DNA of 6,368 nt from Clostridiales bacterium UBA3953 (lineage in GTDB: Bacteria > Bacillota > Clostridia > Oscillospirales > CAG-272), in contig DGDL01000083.1 of NCBI GenBank assembly GCA_002385415.1, forward strand, positions 4,177 to 10,544, read 5' to 3'. Numbering within the stretch: the stretch's first letter is position 1; every line of letters begins with the position of its first letter. The position numbers and the translations under genes are program-made. Under the pieces are notes generated by a model, which saw only the letters and a program-made list of their open reading frames with translations, had not been told where the DNA came from and did no database searches. This document shows, piece after piece, positions 1-6,125 of the stretch.

Positions 1-2
1 CC

Positions 3-1121
3 GGCATTGTTCCGAAATCGCAGAACAAGATAATCATAGACAAACTCCCGACCGGCGGGGAGTATAAGTGCACTTTCCAGCTGCTTGCCTCGAGTTCGGC
101 GTCCGACGGCTACAGTCTTGTCGGCATCGACGTCATCGACGTCGTCTGCGGCGAACTTCTGGTCACCCAGTTTACGGGTACAAATGTCATAAATCCGCAG
201 CAGACCGGCGAAGAGCCGAAAGCCGACATGCCCGTTATTATCATAGACAGCTATGACTACGGCGGCGAAAGCGTATATGCGGGAAAACCCTTTATGCTGA
301 CGCTGACAATTAAAAACACCTCGAGGACAACACCCATCAAAGACATGAAGATGGTGATTCAGTCCAAAGATGGTGTGTTTACCCCCACAAGTTCGTCCAA
401 CACCTTCTTTGTCGAGTCGCTCGGTCCGGGCGGAACGGTTACAAAGCAAATAGAGCTTGTGGCAAAAAGCGACTCAAAACCTTTGTCCTATCCCATCGAG
501 ATAGTTATAACCTATAAAAACAATGTCGGCGATGCCGGCACAAGCACAGAGGAAATCTCCATCCCCGTCCAACAGGAAATGCGGTTTAATAAAGGCTCGC
601 TGAGCGAGATAGGCACGATTACAATGCCCGACTCGGCATACCTGCTTGTTTCGGCGAGCAACCTGGGCATGAGCACAATCCGCAACGTGCGTTTCACCGT
701 TTCGGGAGAGGGATTTACACCCACCGAGCCGGAGTATTTCGCCGGCACAATCGAGCCGGGACAGCAGGTTTCGTACGAGTTCGAGCTTATACCTTACCAG
801 GGCGGGTTTATGACCGGTACGGTTACATATACCTACGAGGACACGCAGGGAGAGGTATATACCGAAACTCAGGAATTTAGCTTCGATGTTATCGACACAA
901 GCTCGGTGATGAATCCCGAAGACCCGGGCGGCGGAGTTTTCTTCCCGGAGGACCCAGGCATGTACGACCCGGGCATGGAGGAAGAACAGGGCTTTTTTGC
1001 AAAATACAAGTGGGCTGTAATCGGTGGCGGAGTCGCGGTTGTAGTGGTGGTGGCTGTTATAGTAGTGACTGTGGTAGTCCGGCGCCGCAAAAAGATGGAT
1101 GAGGATGAAGATTACTATTAA
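3..1121 (+). CDS. Membrane-anchored surface protein with tandem CARDB/NEW3-like modules (5' partial)
   Basis: The frame is open from base 3 to the TAA at 1119-1121, so the ATG at 228 is internal; 372 residues are visible and the true start lies before the window. The visible part reads as about three repeated beta-sandwich (Ig-like) modules. Each has a Pro-Gly turn followed by alternating hydrophobic strands: LPTGGEYKCTFQLL, LGPGGTVTKQIELV and IEPGQQVSYEFELI. This pattern is typical of CARDB, NEW3 and COG1361-type S-layer-like proteins. Next come an acidic Pro/Gly linker with two PEDPG copies (about residues 304-325), one membrane helix rich in Val (about 337-359), an RRRKK stop-transfer cluster and a short acidic cytoplasmic tail ending DEDEDYY. 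The expected topology is extracellular modules with the C-terminus inside. It lies 21 bases before an ABC permease gene, so it is probably co-transcribed and may be an extracytoplasmic partner of that transporter. The fold is fairly sure; the role is inferred. Confidence 0.85.
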   Translation, partial: GIVPKSQNKIIIDKLPTGGEYKCTFQLLASSSASDGYSLVGIDVIDVVCGELLVTQFTGTNVINPQQTGEEPKADMPVIIIDSYDYGGESVYAGKPFMLTLTIKNTSRTTPIKDMKMVIQSKDGVFTPTSSSNTFFVESLGPGGTVTKQIELVAKSDSKPLSYPIEIVITYKNNVGDAGTSTEEISIPVQQEMRFNKGSLSEIGTITMPDSAYLLVSASNLGMSTIRNVRFTVSGEGFTPTEPEYFAGTIEPGQQVSYEFELIPYQGGFMTGTVTYTYEDTQGEVYTETQEFSFDVIDTSSVMNPEDPGGGVFFPEDPGMYDPGMEEEQGFFAKYKWAVIGGGVAVVVVVAVIVVTVVVRRRKKMDEDEDYY

Positions 1122-1142
1122 TATCGGCGACGGTGGTAAAGC

Positions 1143-2507
1143 ATGAAGATTACCGACCTTTTTGCACTTGGCAGCCGCAACCTGATGCGGCGCAAACTGC
1201 GCACTCTGCTGACCGTTGTGGGAGTTATGGTCGGTACGACCGCCATAGTCATGATGATCAGTTTGGGCATCGGAATGAACGAGAGCCTTGACGAGATGAT
1301 CTCACAGATGGGCGACCTGACTGTTATAACTCTCAACGAACACGCCTATATCATAGACAAAGACGGCAACTACCACGACGGGCAGAACACGCTCAACGAC
1401 GAGCTCGTCGAAAAGATAAAGCAGCTCGACGGCGTGGTTGCGGTTATGCCGCAGCTGCAATCCTACAACTACACGTTCAAGATAACCGCCAACAAGCGTT
1501 ATGAAAACTATGCCAGCATCGTCGGGGTGGACCCCGCGGTGCTTCCGGCATTCGGATACGAGCTTGAGGCAGGCTCGATGCCGGAGCCAAACGACAAATA
1601 TTTTGTGCTGTTCGGTGCCGAAACGCTTTACAACTTCTATAACCCGAAAAAGGTGATACGCGACTGGTATAAAGAGCATTACTACGATGACGGCACTCGC
1701 AAACCGCCGAAAGTTGACGTGCTTTCCGCCAGACTGCAGGTTTTCGGCATGACTTGGGATTACAATACCGGTGAAGAAAAGGTTTTCAAAAAGCGTAATC
1801 TCAAAACCGTCGGCGTATTAAAGCTTGACGAGCAAAACTGGGAAACCAGCTATAATATCTACATGCACATCGACCTTGTCCGGGAGATGATTCTCGAACA
1901 GGAAAAGTTCGCGAAAGTAAAATCCGCCGACTCCACCGCATACAAGTACAACACCATAAAAGTCAAGACAGCCTCCATCAAAGATGCCGAACGGGTACAG
2001 GAGGAAATCAAACAGATGGGGGTCATGACCTATGGTTTGTCCGACTACCGCAAGCAGATGCAGGAGCAGCAGGCAGCGACGCAGTACATACTCGCCGGTA
2101 TAGGCGCGATGTCGCTGTTTGTCGCCGCAATCGGCATCGCGAACACCATGATAATGAGCATATACGAGCGCACGCGCGAAATCGGTGTGATGAAAGTGCT
2201 CGGCTGCCCGCTTTACGCTATACGGGGCATGTTCCTGTATGAGGCGTCCATGATAGGCTTTATAGGCGGTATCATCGGGGTGGGGTTGAGCCTGGGCGTG
2301 TCGTATATGTTCAACAATGTCGAGGCGTTTTCCAGCGCGCTCGGCGGCGGAATGTACGGAACCGTAACCAACCTTTCGGTAATCCCGCCGTGGCTTATTT
2401 TGATGGCGATAATCTTTTCGACTCTGGTCGGGCTTGTCTCGGGCTATCTGCCGGCACGCCGAGCGACCAAAGTAAGCGCGCTTGAAGCAATCAGAAACGA
2501 CGCATAA
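1143..2507 (+). CDS. MacB/FtsX-family ABC transporter permease
   Basis: This complete 454-residue protein has the standard MacB/LolCE permease layout. There is a basic N-terminus (RNLMRRKLRTLL) and TM1 at about 21-43. A large extracytoplasmic MacB_PCD-like domain spans about 44-310. Three C-terminal helices of the FtsX domain lie at about 315-338, 365-388 and 415-437. Two family signatures are visible: YERTREIGVMKVLG after TM2, the coupling region that contacts the ATPase, and GYLPARRATKVSALEAIRND at the C-terminus. Such permeases work with a LolD/MacB-type ATPase and use mechanotransmission, acting on lipoproteins, peptides or antibiotics at the outer membrane face. No ATPase is in the window. 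The start ATG follows a modest GGTGG Shine-Dalgarno sequence (1132-1136, 6-base spacer) and lies 21 bases after the upstream gene, so translational coupling is plausible. The extracytoplasmic domain has a Tyr/Lys-rich middle (about 165-235). The substrate is unknown. Confidence 0.95.
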   Translation: MKITDLFALGSRNLMRRKLRTLLTVVGVMVGTTAIVMMISLGIGMNESLDEMISQMGDLTVITLNEHAYIIDKDGNYHDGQNTLNDELVEKIKQLDGVVAVMPQLQSYNYTFKITANKRYENYASIVGVDPAVLPAFGYELEAGSMPEPNDKYFVLFGAETLYNFYNPKKVIRDWYKEHYYDDGTRKPPKVDVLSARLQVFGMTWDYNTGEEKVFKKRNLKTVGVLKLDEQNWETSYNIYMHIDLVREMILEQEKFAKVKSADSTAYKYNTIKVKTASIKDAERVQEEIKQMGVMTYGLSDYRKQMQEQQAATQYILAGIGAMSLFVAAIGIANTMIMSIYERTREIGVMKVLGCPLYAIRGMFLYEASMIGFIGGIIGVGLSLGVSYMFNNVEAFSSALGGGMYGTVTNLSVIPPWLILMAIIFSTLVGLVSGYLPARRATKVSALEAIRNDA

Positions 2508-2513
2508 AAAATA

Positions 2514-2547
2514 AAAACGCCTCGGGCAAAAAAGCCTGAGGCGTTTT
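2514..2547. terminator. Strong, probably bidirectional intrinsic terminator
   Basis: Arms 2514-2527 and 2534-2547 pair over 14 bp with a single G-U wobble, around a loop of six A. The arms end in AAAA/TTTT. On the plus strand the stem follows the permease stop codon by 6 bases and ends in TTTT. On the minus strand it is followed by a T-rich tract (TTTTTATTTTTTAT), so it can also stop the methyltransferase transcript arriving from the right. Confidence 0.92.
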
Positions 2548-2560
2548 CGTCTGCAGCACT

Positions 2561-2596
2561 CCCGTCAGGTCAAGGCCGGGCGGGTTTTTTGTTTTT
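2561..2596 (+). terminator. Second, weaker plus-strand terminator
   Basis: CCCGTC (2561-2566) pairs with GGCGGG (2579-2584), including one G-U pair. After one mismatch, two more G-C pairs follow (2568-2569 with 2576-2577) around a six-base loop. The stem runs straight into TTTTTTGTTTTT (2585-2596). It looks like a back-up to the terminator just upstream. Confidence 0.6.
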
Positions 2597-2688
2597 CAGC
2601 CGCGTTTTTTCCGCAAAAAGCGGGCGCTCGTCGCAAAAGGGCAGGGTAGAGCCGGTTTTGCACGTCCGTCCGCTTTTTCGGGATGGGA

Positions 2689-3663
2689 TTACTCGTATTT
2701 TCTATGTTTTTTCCAGATGTCAAGGATAAGCTTGTATCGCTCCGGCGGCATGCCGCGGAAGGGCACGTTGCTGGTGCAGAAGATGTATCCGCCGCCCTCT
2801 TTACCGTATTTGAGGCAGTACTCGGCGCTTTCGATTACTTCCTCGTCGGTGCCGGTCTGCATCAGGGCGCAGTTGACGTTGCCGCAAAGGCAAACCTTGT
2901 CGCCGACCAGCCGCTTTATCTCGCGTATATCGACGCCCGCCATCGGGTCAAGCGAATGGAGCGCATTCGGCTTGCACTCGACGAGCTGGTCGAGTATAGG
3001 CATGATATTGCCGTCGGTATGCTTTATCGTCGGGATGCCGTCGCGGCGCGCCGCCTCGCAAATCTGTGCCAGATACGGAGTTATAAACTCGCGGAACATC
3101 TCCGGCGAAAGGAAAGGCCCGCTGTTGTAGCAATAGTCGGAACAGAGGAACAGCACGTCGAGACCCGCTTCGCAGTTGCGCTTGTTCATCTCGATAGCTC
3201 TGTCCGCCATGCGCTGAGCCTCGGCTTTCAGTCCCTCGGGGTCGTCGGCAATGCGATAGGCGAAATCGTACATTTGGTTGCCGTCCGGTATCGCGAAAGT
3301 ACCGTCGCCGTGACCTCCAAGCAGCCGGGTGTTGCCCACACGCTCGCGGATGCGCTTGACAAACGTCTTCCACTCAAACGAATCGGGGTTGCCCCAGCCG
3401 GGGAAATATGCGGGCATAATTGCATAATCCAGCTCGGTGTAGACATGCACGAAAATCTCGGCGGTTTCGTCTATGAGCTTTTCTTTCTCAAGCAGCGAGA
3501 GTTTTGAGTAATTTTCGGGCGCAAAATCCGGCGGGATTATTTCACGTCCGAAAAACTCGGGCGCAAGCTGAAATTCAAGCTCAAATGTAGGTACCTCGTC
3601 GGGTATGCCGCCGTTGAGCGCCGTAAGCGCGCGCTCGGCGGGAGTCATTGCTTTTGTGGCCAT
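2689..3663 (-). CDS. UroD/MtaA-like family protein, probable corrinoid-dependent methyltransferase
   Basis: This 324-residue protein has the C-terminal pattern of the uroporphyrinogen decarboxylase superfamily TIM barrel. The visible landmarks are SPEMFREFITPYLAQIC (186-202), the IKHTDGN strand (213-219), a LHSLDP strand (235-240), KVCLCGNVN (256-264) and a late GGYIFCTSNVP strand (291-301). The family includes HemE and methyltransferases such as MtaA, MtbA and CmuA, which move methyl groups to or from corrinoid proteins or thiols. HemE is unlikely: the N-terminal arginine motif that binds uroporphyrinogen (RQAGR) is absent, and the sequence reads VPTFELEFQ instead. MtaA-type enzymes hold zinc with His-x-Cys and a distant Cys. 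Here the matching positions read His215-x-Asp217 and Cys296. The start is well supported: GGAGG at 3672-3676 lies 8 bases before the ATG. It follows the corrinoid-activator gene by 64 bases on the same strand, which fits a methyltransfer role. The substrate cannot be told from sequence. Confidence 0.9.
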   Translation of the reverse strand: MATKAMTPAERALTALNGGIPDEVPTFELEFQLAPEFFGREIIPPDFAPENYSKLSLLEKEKLIDETAEIFVHVYTELDYAIMPAYFPGWGNPDSFEWKTFVKRIRERVGNTRLLGGHGDGTFAIPDGNQMYDFAYRIADDPEGLKAEAQRMADRAIEMNKRNCEAGLDVLFLCSDYCYNSGPFLSPEMFREFITPYLAQICEAARRDGIPTIKHTDGNIMPILDQLVECKPNALHSLDPMAGVDIREIKRLVGDKVCLCGNVNCALMQTGTDEEVIESAEYCLKYGKEGGGYIFCTSNVPFRGMPPERYKLILDIWKKHRKYE

Positions 3664-3671
3664 GAGAAAAG

Positions 3672-3676
3672 CCTCC
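3672..3676 (-). promoter_or_regulatory. Strong ribosome binding site of the UroD-like gene
   Basis: On the minus strand GGAGG lies 8 bases before the ATG at 3663. This fixes the start and indicates independent translation from the upstream activator gene. Confidence 0.85.
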
Positions 3677-3727
3677 GCAAAATAAAGTTATAGTTTGTCA
3701 GCAGTCCTATATTTCTATTGCCAGTGT

Positions 3728-5284
3728 TTACTCGGGGAACATCATCTGTTCGACATAAGCGTCCATGAAAAACTCGTTGCCGGAAAGTTCGAGATAATGA
3801 GAGGCAGGGCCGTTTATTTTGCTTGTTCGGTCGCGCACCGACGCGCTCATCAGATATGCCACCGCGCCCATGCCGGCGGTGTTGCCGACAACCTCGATTT
3901 TATCTTCCAGCTCGGCAGGGATTAAGCCGATACGGCACGCGCTGCGCCTGTTTATATGCGCGCCGAACCCGCCCGCAAGCGCTACGCGGCTGACATCGCT
4001 TGTGTCCAGCCCCGCATGGTCGAGCAGTGTCATGATCCCGCCGCAAACGGCCGCTTTTGCAAGCTGAAGCTCGCGTATGTCGTGCGGGGAAAGATAAACA
4101 CCGCTTTCGCGGTCGAGGTAGAAATTTTCCTCGAGCCTGCCGGTTTCGTCAACTATGCCGAGATCGAGCAGGGTGGCGACCGCGTCTATGAGACCGGAGC
4201 CGCAAATCCCGCGCGGCCGGCCGCCGCCGATGACCGAGAAGCGCAGCGTTCCGCCCTCCTCCCACACCTCGTTAATAGCGCCGGTGACGCCTGCCATGCC
4301 ACATTCAATTTGCGCGCCTTCAAATGCCGGGCCGGCTGCCGTTGCGCAAAGAGAGATGCCGTTTTTGTTACCAAGCCCCATCTCGCCGTTGGTGCCGACG
4401 TCGATAAACAGCGTGACGCCGTCGCTTTGGTCGACGCCCGCGGCGATAAGGCCCGCCGCAATGTCGCCGCCGACATAAGCGGCAAAGCAAGGCATATAGA
4501 ATACCGAGGCGTGTGGAGCGGCCTCAATGCCGGCTTCTTCTGCGCCGACCGAATATCCGAACAGCGTATCTACTGTAAACGGCGCATTTGCGATGCCTCG
4601 CGCGTCCCTGCCGGCCGCGATATGCTGCATAACCGTGTTGCCGGCAAGCGCGATGCAGCCTATGTCCCGCGGCGTGATGCCCACACGCGAGCACAGGCGC
4701 TCAAGCGAGGAGTTAAGTTCCCGTATCAGTGCGGACCGCAGCTCCTCGGTACCGGAGGGGTGGTTTTTCATTATGTACTCGAGCCGCGTTATGACGTCCG
4801 CGCCAAAGGAGCGCTGGGGGTTGACAAAAGCGTCGGTTGCGGCGACAATGCCGCCCGTAAGATCGCACAGGTAAACCGCGACGGTGGTGGTGCCGATGTC
4901 AACCGCCGCGCCCCAGCGTGCGGGGGTGCCGTCCAGCCCGGCAGCGGGCGAAAGGTCAAACGCGCCAGAGTGCTGTCCCTCGGTTTGGATGGACATATCC
5001 ACGGTGCCGGCCAGCCACACTTCACAGTCGCCGGTGACTGCTGTGCAGCAGGCGAGGCGGATACCCTCCGCCAGCTCGCGTTCGGTCAGCAGCTCGGTTT
5101 CGGTTTTGCCTGTTTCCGAGATGCCGCCGCTTGCTTTGACCTTGCATTTGCCGCAGGTGTGCCTGCCGCCGCAGGGCGCGTCGAAAGTTACGCCCTGCAC
5201 GCGCTTGATAACCGAGTAGAGAGTGTCGCCCGGTTGCGCCTTTACCCGGCGGCTGCCAAATTCGGTATGAACAGTGACGTGCAT
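3728..5284 (-). CDS. RACo-like reductive activator of corrinoid proteins (2Fe-2S ferredoxin plus ASKHA domain, DUF4445)
   Basis: This 518-residue protein reactivates corrinoid proteins by ATP-dependent reduction of Co(II) to Co(I). The N-terminus (about 1-95) is a plant-type 2Fe-2S ferredoxin with Cys38-x5-Cys44-x2-Cys47 (APCGGRHTCGKC) and the fourth ligand at Cys79 or Cys80 (RLACCTAV). The ASKHA (acetate and sugar kinase/Hsc70/actin) ATPase fold starts at about 126. It shows the phosphate-1 motif AAVDIGTTTVAVYLCD (126-141), LAGNTVMQH (213-221), VGGDIAAG (271-278), the phosphate-2 motif FIDVGTNGEMGL (293-304), GICGSGLIDA (359-368) and the adenosine motif LAGGFGAHIN (436-445). The C-terminus YLELSGNEFF...FP is typical of DUF4445. 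It is shorter than the roughly 630 residues I recall for Carboxydothermus RACo; the ATPase core begins soon after the ferredoxin. It has no C-terminal 4Fe-4S ligands like those of archaeal RamA. The start is supported by GGAGA 6 bases upstream. It is the first gene of a unit with the downstream methyltransferase. Confidence 0.95.
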   Translation of the reverse strand: MHVTVHTEFGSRRVKAQPGDTLYSVIKRVQGVTFDAPCGGRHTCGKCKVKASGGISETGKTETELLTERELAEGIRLACCTAVTGDCEVWLAGTVDMSIQTEGQHSGAFDLSPAAGLDGTPARWGAAVDIGTTTVAVYLCDLTGGIVAATDAFVNPQRSFGADVITRLEYIMKNHPSGTEELRSALIRELNSSLERLCSRVGITPRDIGCIALAGNTVMQHIAAGRDARGIANAPFTVDTLFGYSVGAEEAGIEAAPHASVFYMPCFAAYVGGDIAAGLIAAGVDQSDGVTLFIDVGTNGEMGLGNKNGISLCATAAGPAFEGAQIECGMAGVTGAINEVWEEGGTLRFSVIGGGRPRGICGSGLIDAVATLLDLGIVDETGRLEENFYLDRESGVYLSPHDIRELQLAKAAVCGGIMTLLDHAGLDTSDVSRVALAGGFGAHINRRSACRIGLIPAELEDKIEVVGNTAGMGAVAYLMSASVRDRTSKINGPASHYLELSGNEFFMDAYVEQMMFPE

Positions 5285-5290
5285 ATCAAA

Positions 5291-5295
5291 TCTCC
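5291..5295 (-). promoter_or_regulatory. Ribosome binding site of the RACo-like gene
   Basis: GGAGA on the minus strand, 6 bases before the ATG at 5284, supports the chosen start. It is also the 3' arm of a possible leader inverted repeat whose other arm is at 5328-5336. Confidence 0.75.
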
Positions 5296-5361
5296 GAATA
5301 TATAGAATATGAAGTAATAATCCCCAAATATGGAGAATACGTAATAATAACGTTCATATAA

Positions 5362-5391
5362 ATAATATCGGTAAAAGGGCATAGGTTACAA
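5362..5391 (-). promoter_or_regulatory. Candidate sigma-A promoter for the RACo-like/UroD-like unit
   Basis: On the minus strand TTGTAA (5391 to 5386, 4/6 match to TTGACA) and TATTAT (5367 to 5362, 5/6 match to TATAAT) are 18 bases apart. Transcription would start near 5355, giving a leader of about 70 bases. The region is AT-rich, so chance matches are easy; this is only the best candidate seen. Confidence 0.35.
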
Positions 5392-5395
5392 ATAT

Positions 5396-5420
5396 GCCGC
5401 CGGCGCTGTGCGTCGGCGGC
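5396..5420 (+). other. GC-rich hairpin just upstream of the lipoprotein gene
   Basis: GCCGCCGGCG (5396-5405) pairs with CGTCGGCGGC (5411-5420) over 10 bp with one G-U wobble, around the five-base loop CTGTG. It ends two bases before the lipoprotein RBS. No T-run follows on either strand, so it is not a normal terminator. It may be a 5' leader structure that protects the mRNA or affects translation. Confidence 0.6.
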
Positions 5421-5422
5421 GC

Positions 5423-5428
5423 GGAGAG
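5423..5428 (+). promoter_or_regulatory. Ribosome binding site of the lipoprotein gene
   Basis: GGAGAG lies 10 bases before the ATG at 5439. The spacing is slightly long but workable, and it supports this start, which leads directly into a signal peptide. Confidence 0.65.
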
Positions 5429-5438
5429 CTAATATATT

Positions 5439-6056
5439 ATGAGCCGATTAAAGAGATTTTTACTTTTAGCTGCGGCCGCACTGCTGCTTATTTCGTGTTC
5501 GGAGTCGCGTGATATTCCGTCGGATGTGGCGGCGCGCTTGATGCTGCTTTATCCCGAGTGCGCGGAGGGCTGCTCGGTTTACATAGACGGCGCCACAGAA
5601 CTGGACGAAGGCTATCTCTCAAGCGAGGAGCTGACATATCTGTACTGCTCGGAAAACGCGGCTGAAAGTGCAGCCGAAGCGCTGGGATACGTCGACGGCT
5701 GGGCAATTATTCTGTCGGGCGGAACCGAGCTTTTCGAACTGCATGTGTTCCGCGTGAGAAATCGTGCCGATGCCGACGTTGTGGCGAAGCTGCTGCACCG
5801 CCGGGTCAAGCTCTTTCGCTCGTATGATTTTTACAGCGCGGTTGAAGACGAGGAAAGCAGCCCCAACCTCGTCGGCGGCAACCGGCTTTTCGGCGGTTAC
5901 TCATACGACGAACACAGCATGTATGGCAACACGCCGTTTATTGCCGCAAACTCTATTGTTTATGTAAAGGGACGTTATATTTTCCTGCTTGCCACGCCCG
6001 ACAACGAAAAGGCGATTAAATGGATAGAAGAAAATATATCAAACAGTTATCACTGA
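5439..6056 (+). CDS. DUF4358-like secreted lipoprotein
   Basis: This 205-residue protein starts with a lipoprotein signal peptide: basic n-region MSRLKR, a Leu/Ala hydrophobic core, and lipobox Leu17-Ile-Ser-Cys20. The mature protein would be lipid-anchored at Cys20 on the outer face of the membrane. The body resembles the DUF4358 lipoproteins of Clostridia. It has a first helical/strand region (about 26-75), a GWAIILSGGTELFELHVFRV strand pair (87-106) followed by a charged helix to about residue 127, SYDFYSA (128-134), then NSIVYVKGRYIFLLAT (171-186) and a final helix (188-200). The family has no established function that I know of. Cys41, Cys45 and Cys70 could form disulfides, but that is speculation. 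It is divergent from the RACo-like gene and convergent with rnpB, and looks monocistronic. Signal and lipobox are clear; the family assignment is from pattern memory. Confidence 0.85.
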   Translation: MSRLKRFLLLAAAALLLISCSESRDIPSDVAARLMLLYPECAEGCSVYIDGATELDEGYLSSEELTYLYCSENAAESAAEALGYVDGWAIILSGGTELFELHVFRVRNRADADVVAKLLHRRVKLFRSYDFYSAVEDEESSPNLVGGNRLFGGYSYDEHSMYGNTPFIAANSIVYVKGRYIFLLATPDNEKAIKWIEENISNSYH

Positions 6057-6086
6057 AATACAAAAAATATGTAAAAATACTATTTA

Positions 6087-6110
6087 CGCGACTGCAGTGC
6101 TGCAGTCGCG
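6087..6110. terminator. Perfect inverted repeat between the lipoprotein gene and rnpB, probable terminator
   Basis: CGCGACTGCAG (6087-6097) is an exact inverted copy of CTGCAGTCGCG (6100-6110), with two bases between, so the folded form is about 10 bp with a four-base GTGC loop. On the minus strand it lies just beyond the expected 3' end of rnpB and is followed by TAAATAGTATTTTT, so the U-run is displaced by about 8 bases. On the plus strand it is 30 bases past the lipoprotein stop and followed only by the AT-rich CAATTATTAT. It is best read as a shared, somewhat imperfect terminator, stronger in the minus direction. Confidence 0.7.
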
Positions 6111-6125
6111 CAATTATTATCGGTT

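Noticed and set aside
68..256. A 62-residue Arg/His-rich plus-strand open frame
   Set aside because: It overlaps the surface-protein frame, which is open from the window edge, and has the composition of a frame shadow.
2600..2623. Hairpin CCGC-T5/A5-GCGG with a bulged G in the convergent intergenic region
   Set aside because: No T-run follows it on either strand, so I do not call it a terminator; the rest of 2597-2688 shows nothing I can name.
2683..3507. A 274-residue plus-strand open frame antisense to the UroD-like gene
   Set aside because: The opposite strand has a good RBS and family motifs; this frame has neither and overlaps almost completely.
2689..3663. Annotation as uroporphyrinogen decarboxylase HemE
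   Set aside because: The substrate-binding N-terminal arginine motif is missing and the neighbour is a corrinoid-protein reactivator, so a methyltransferase role is more likely than haem synthesis.
3956..5305. A 449-residue open frame on the plus strand, antisense to the RACo-like gene
   Set aside because: It mirrors a gene with clear catalytic motifs; its translation is Arg/Ala/Cys-rich with no recognisable domain, as expected for antisense reading of GC-rich coding DNA.
5321..5333. CCAAATATGG-type near-palindrome in the divergent region as a possible operator
   Set aside because: It is short and AT-rich, and no matching second copy or linked regulator gene is present.
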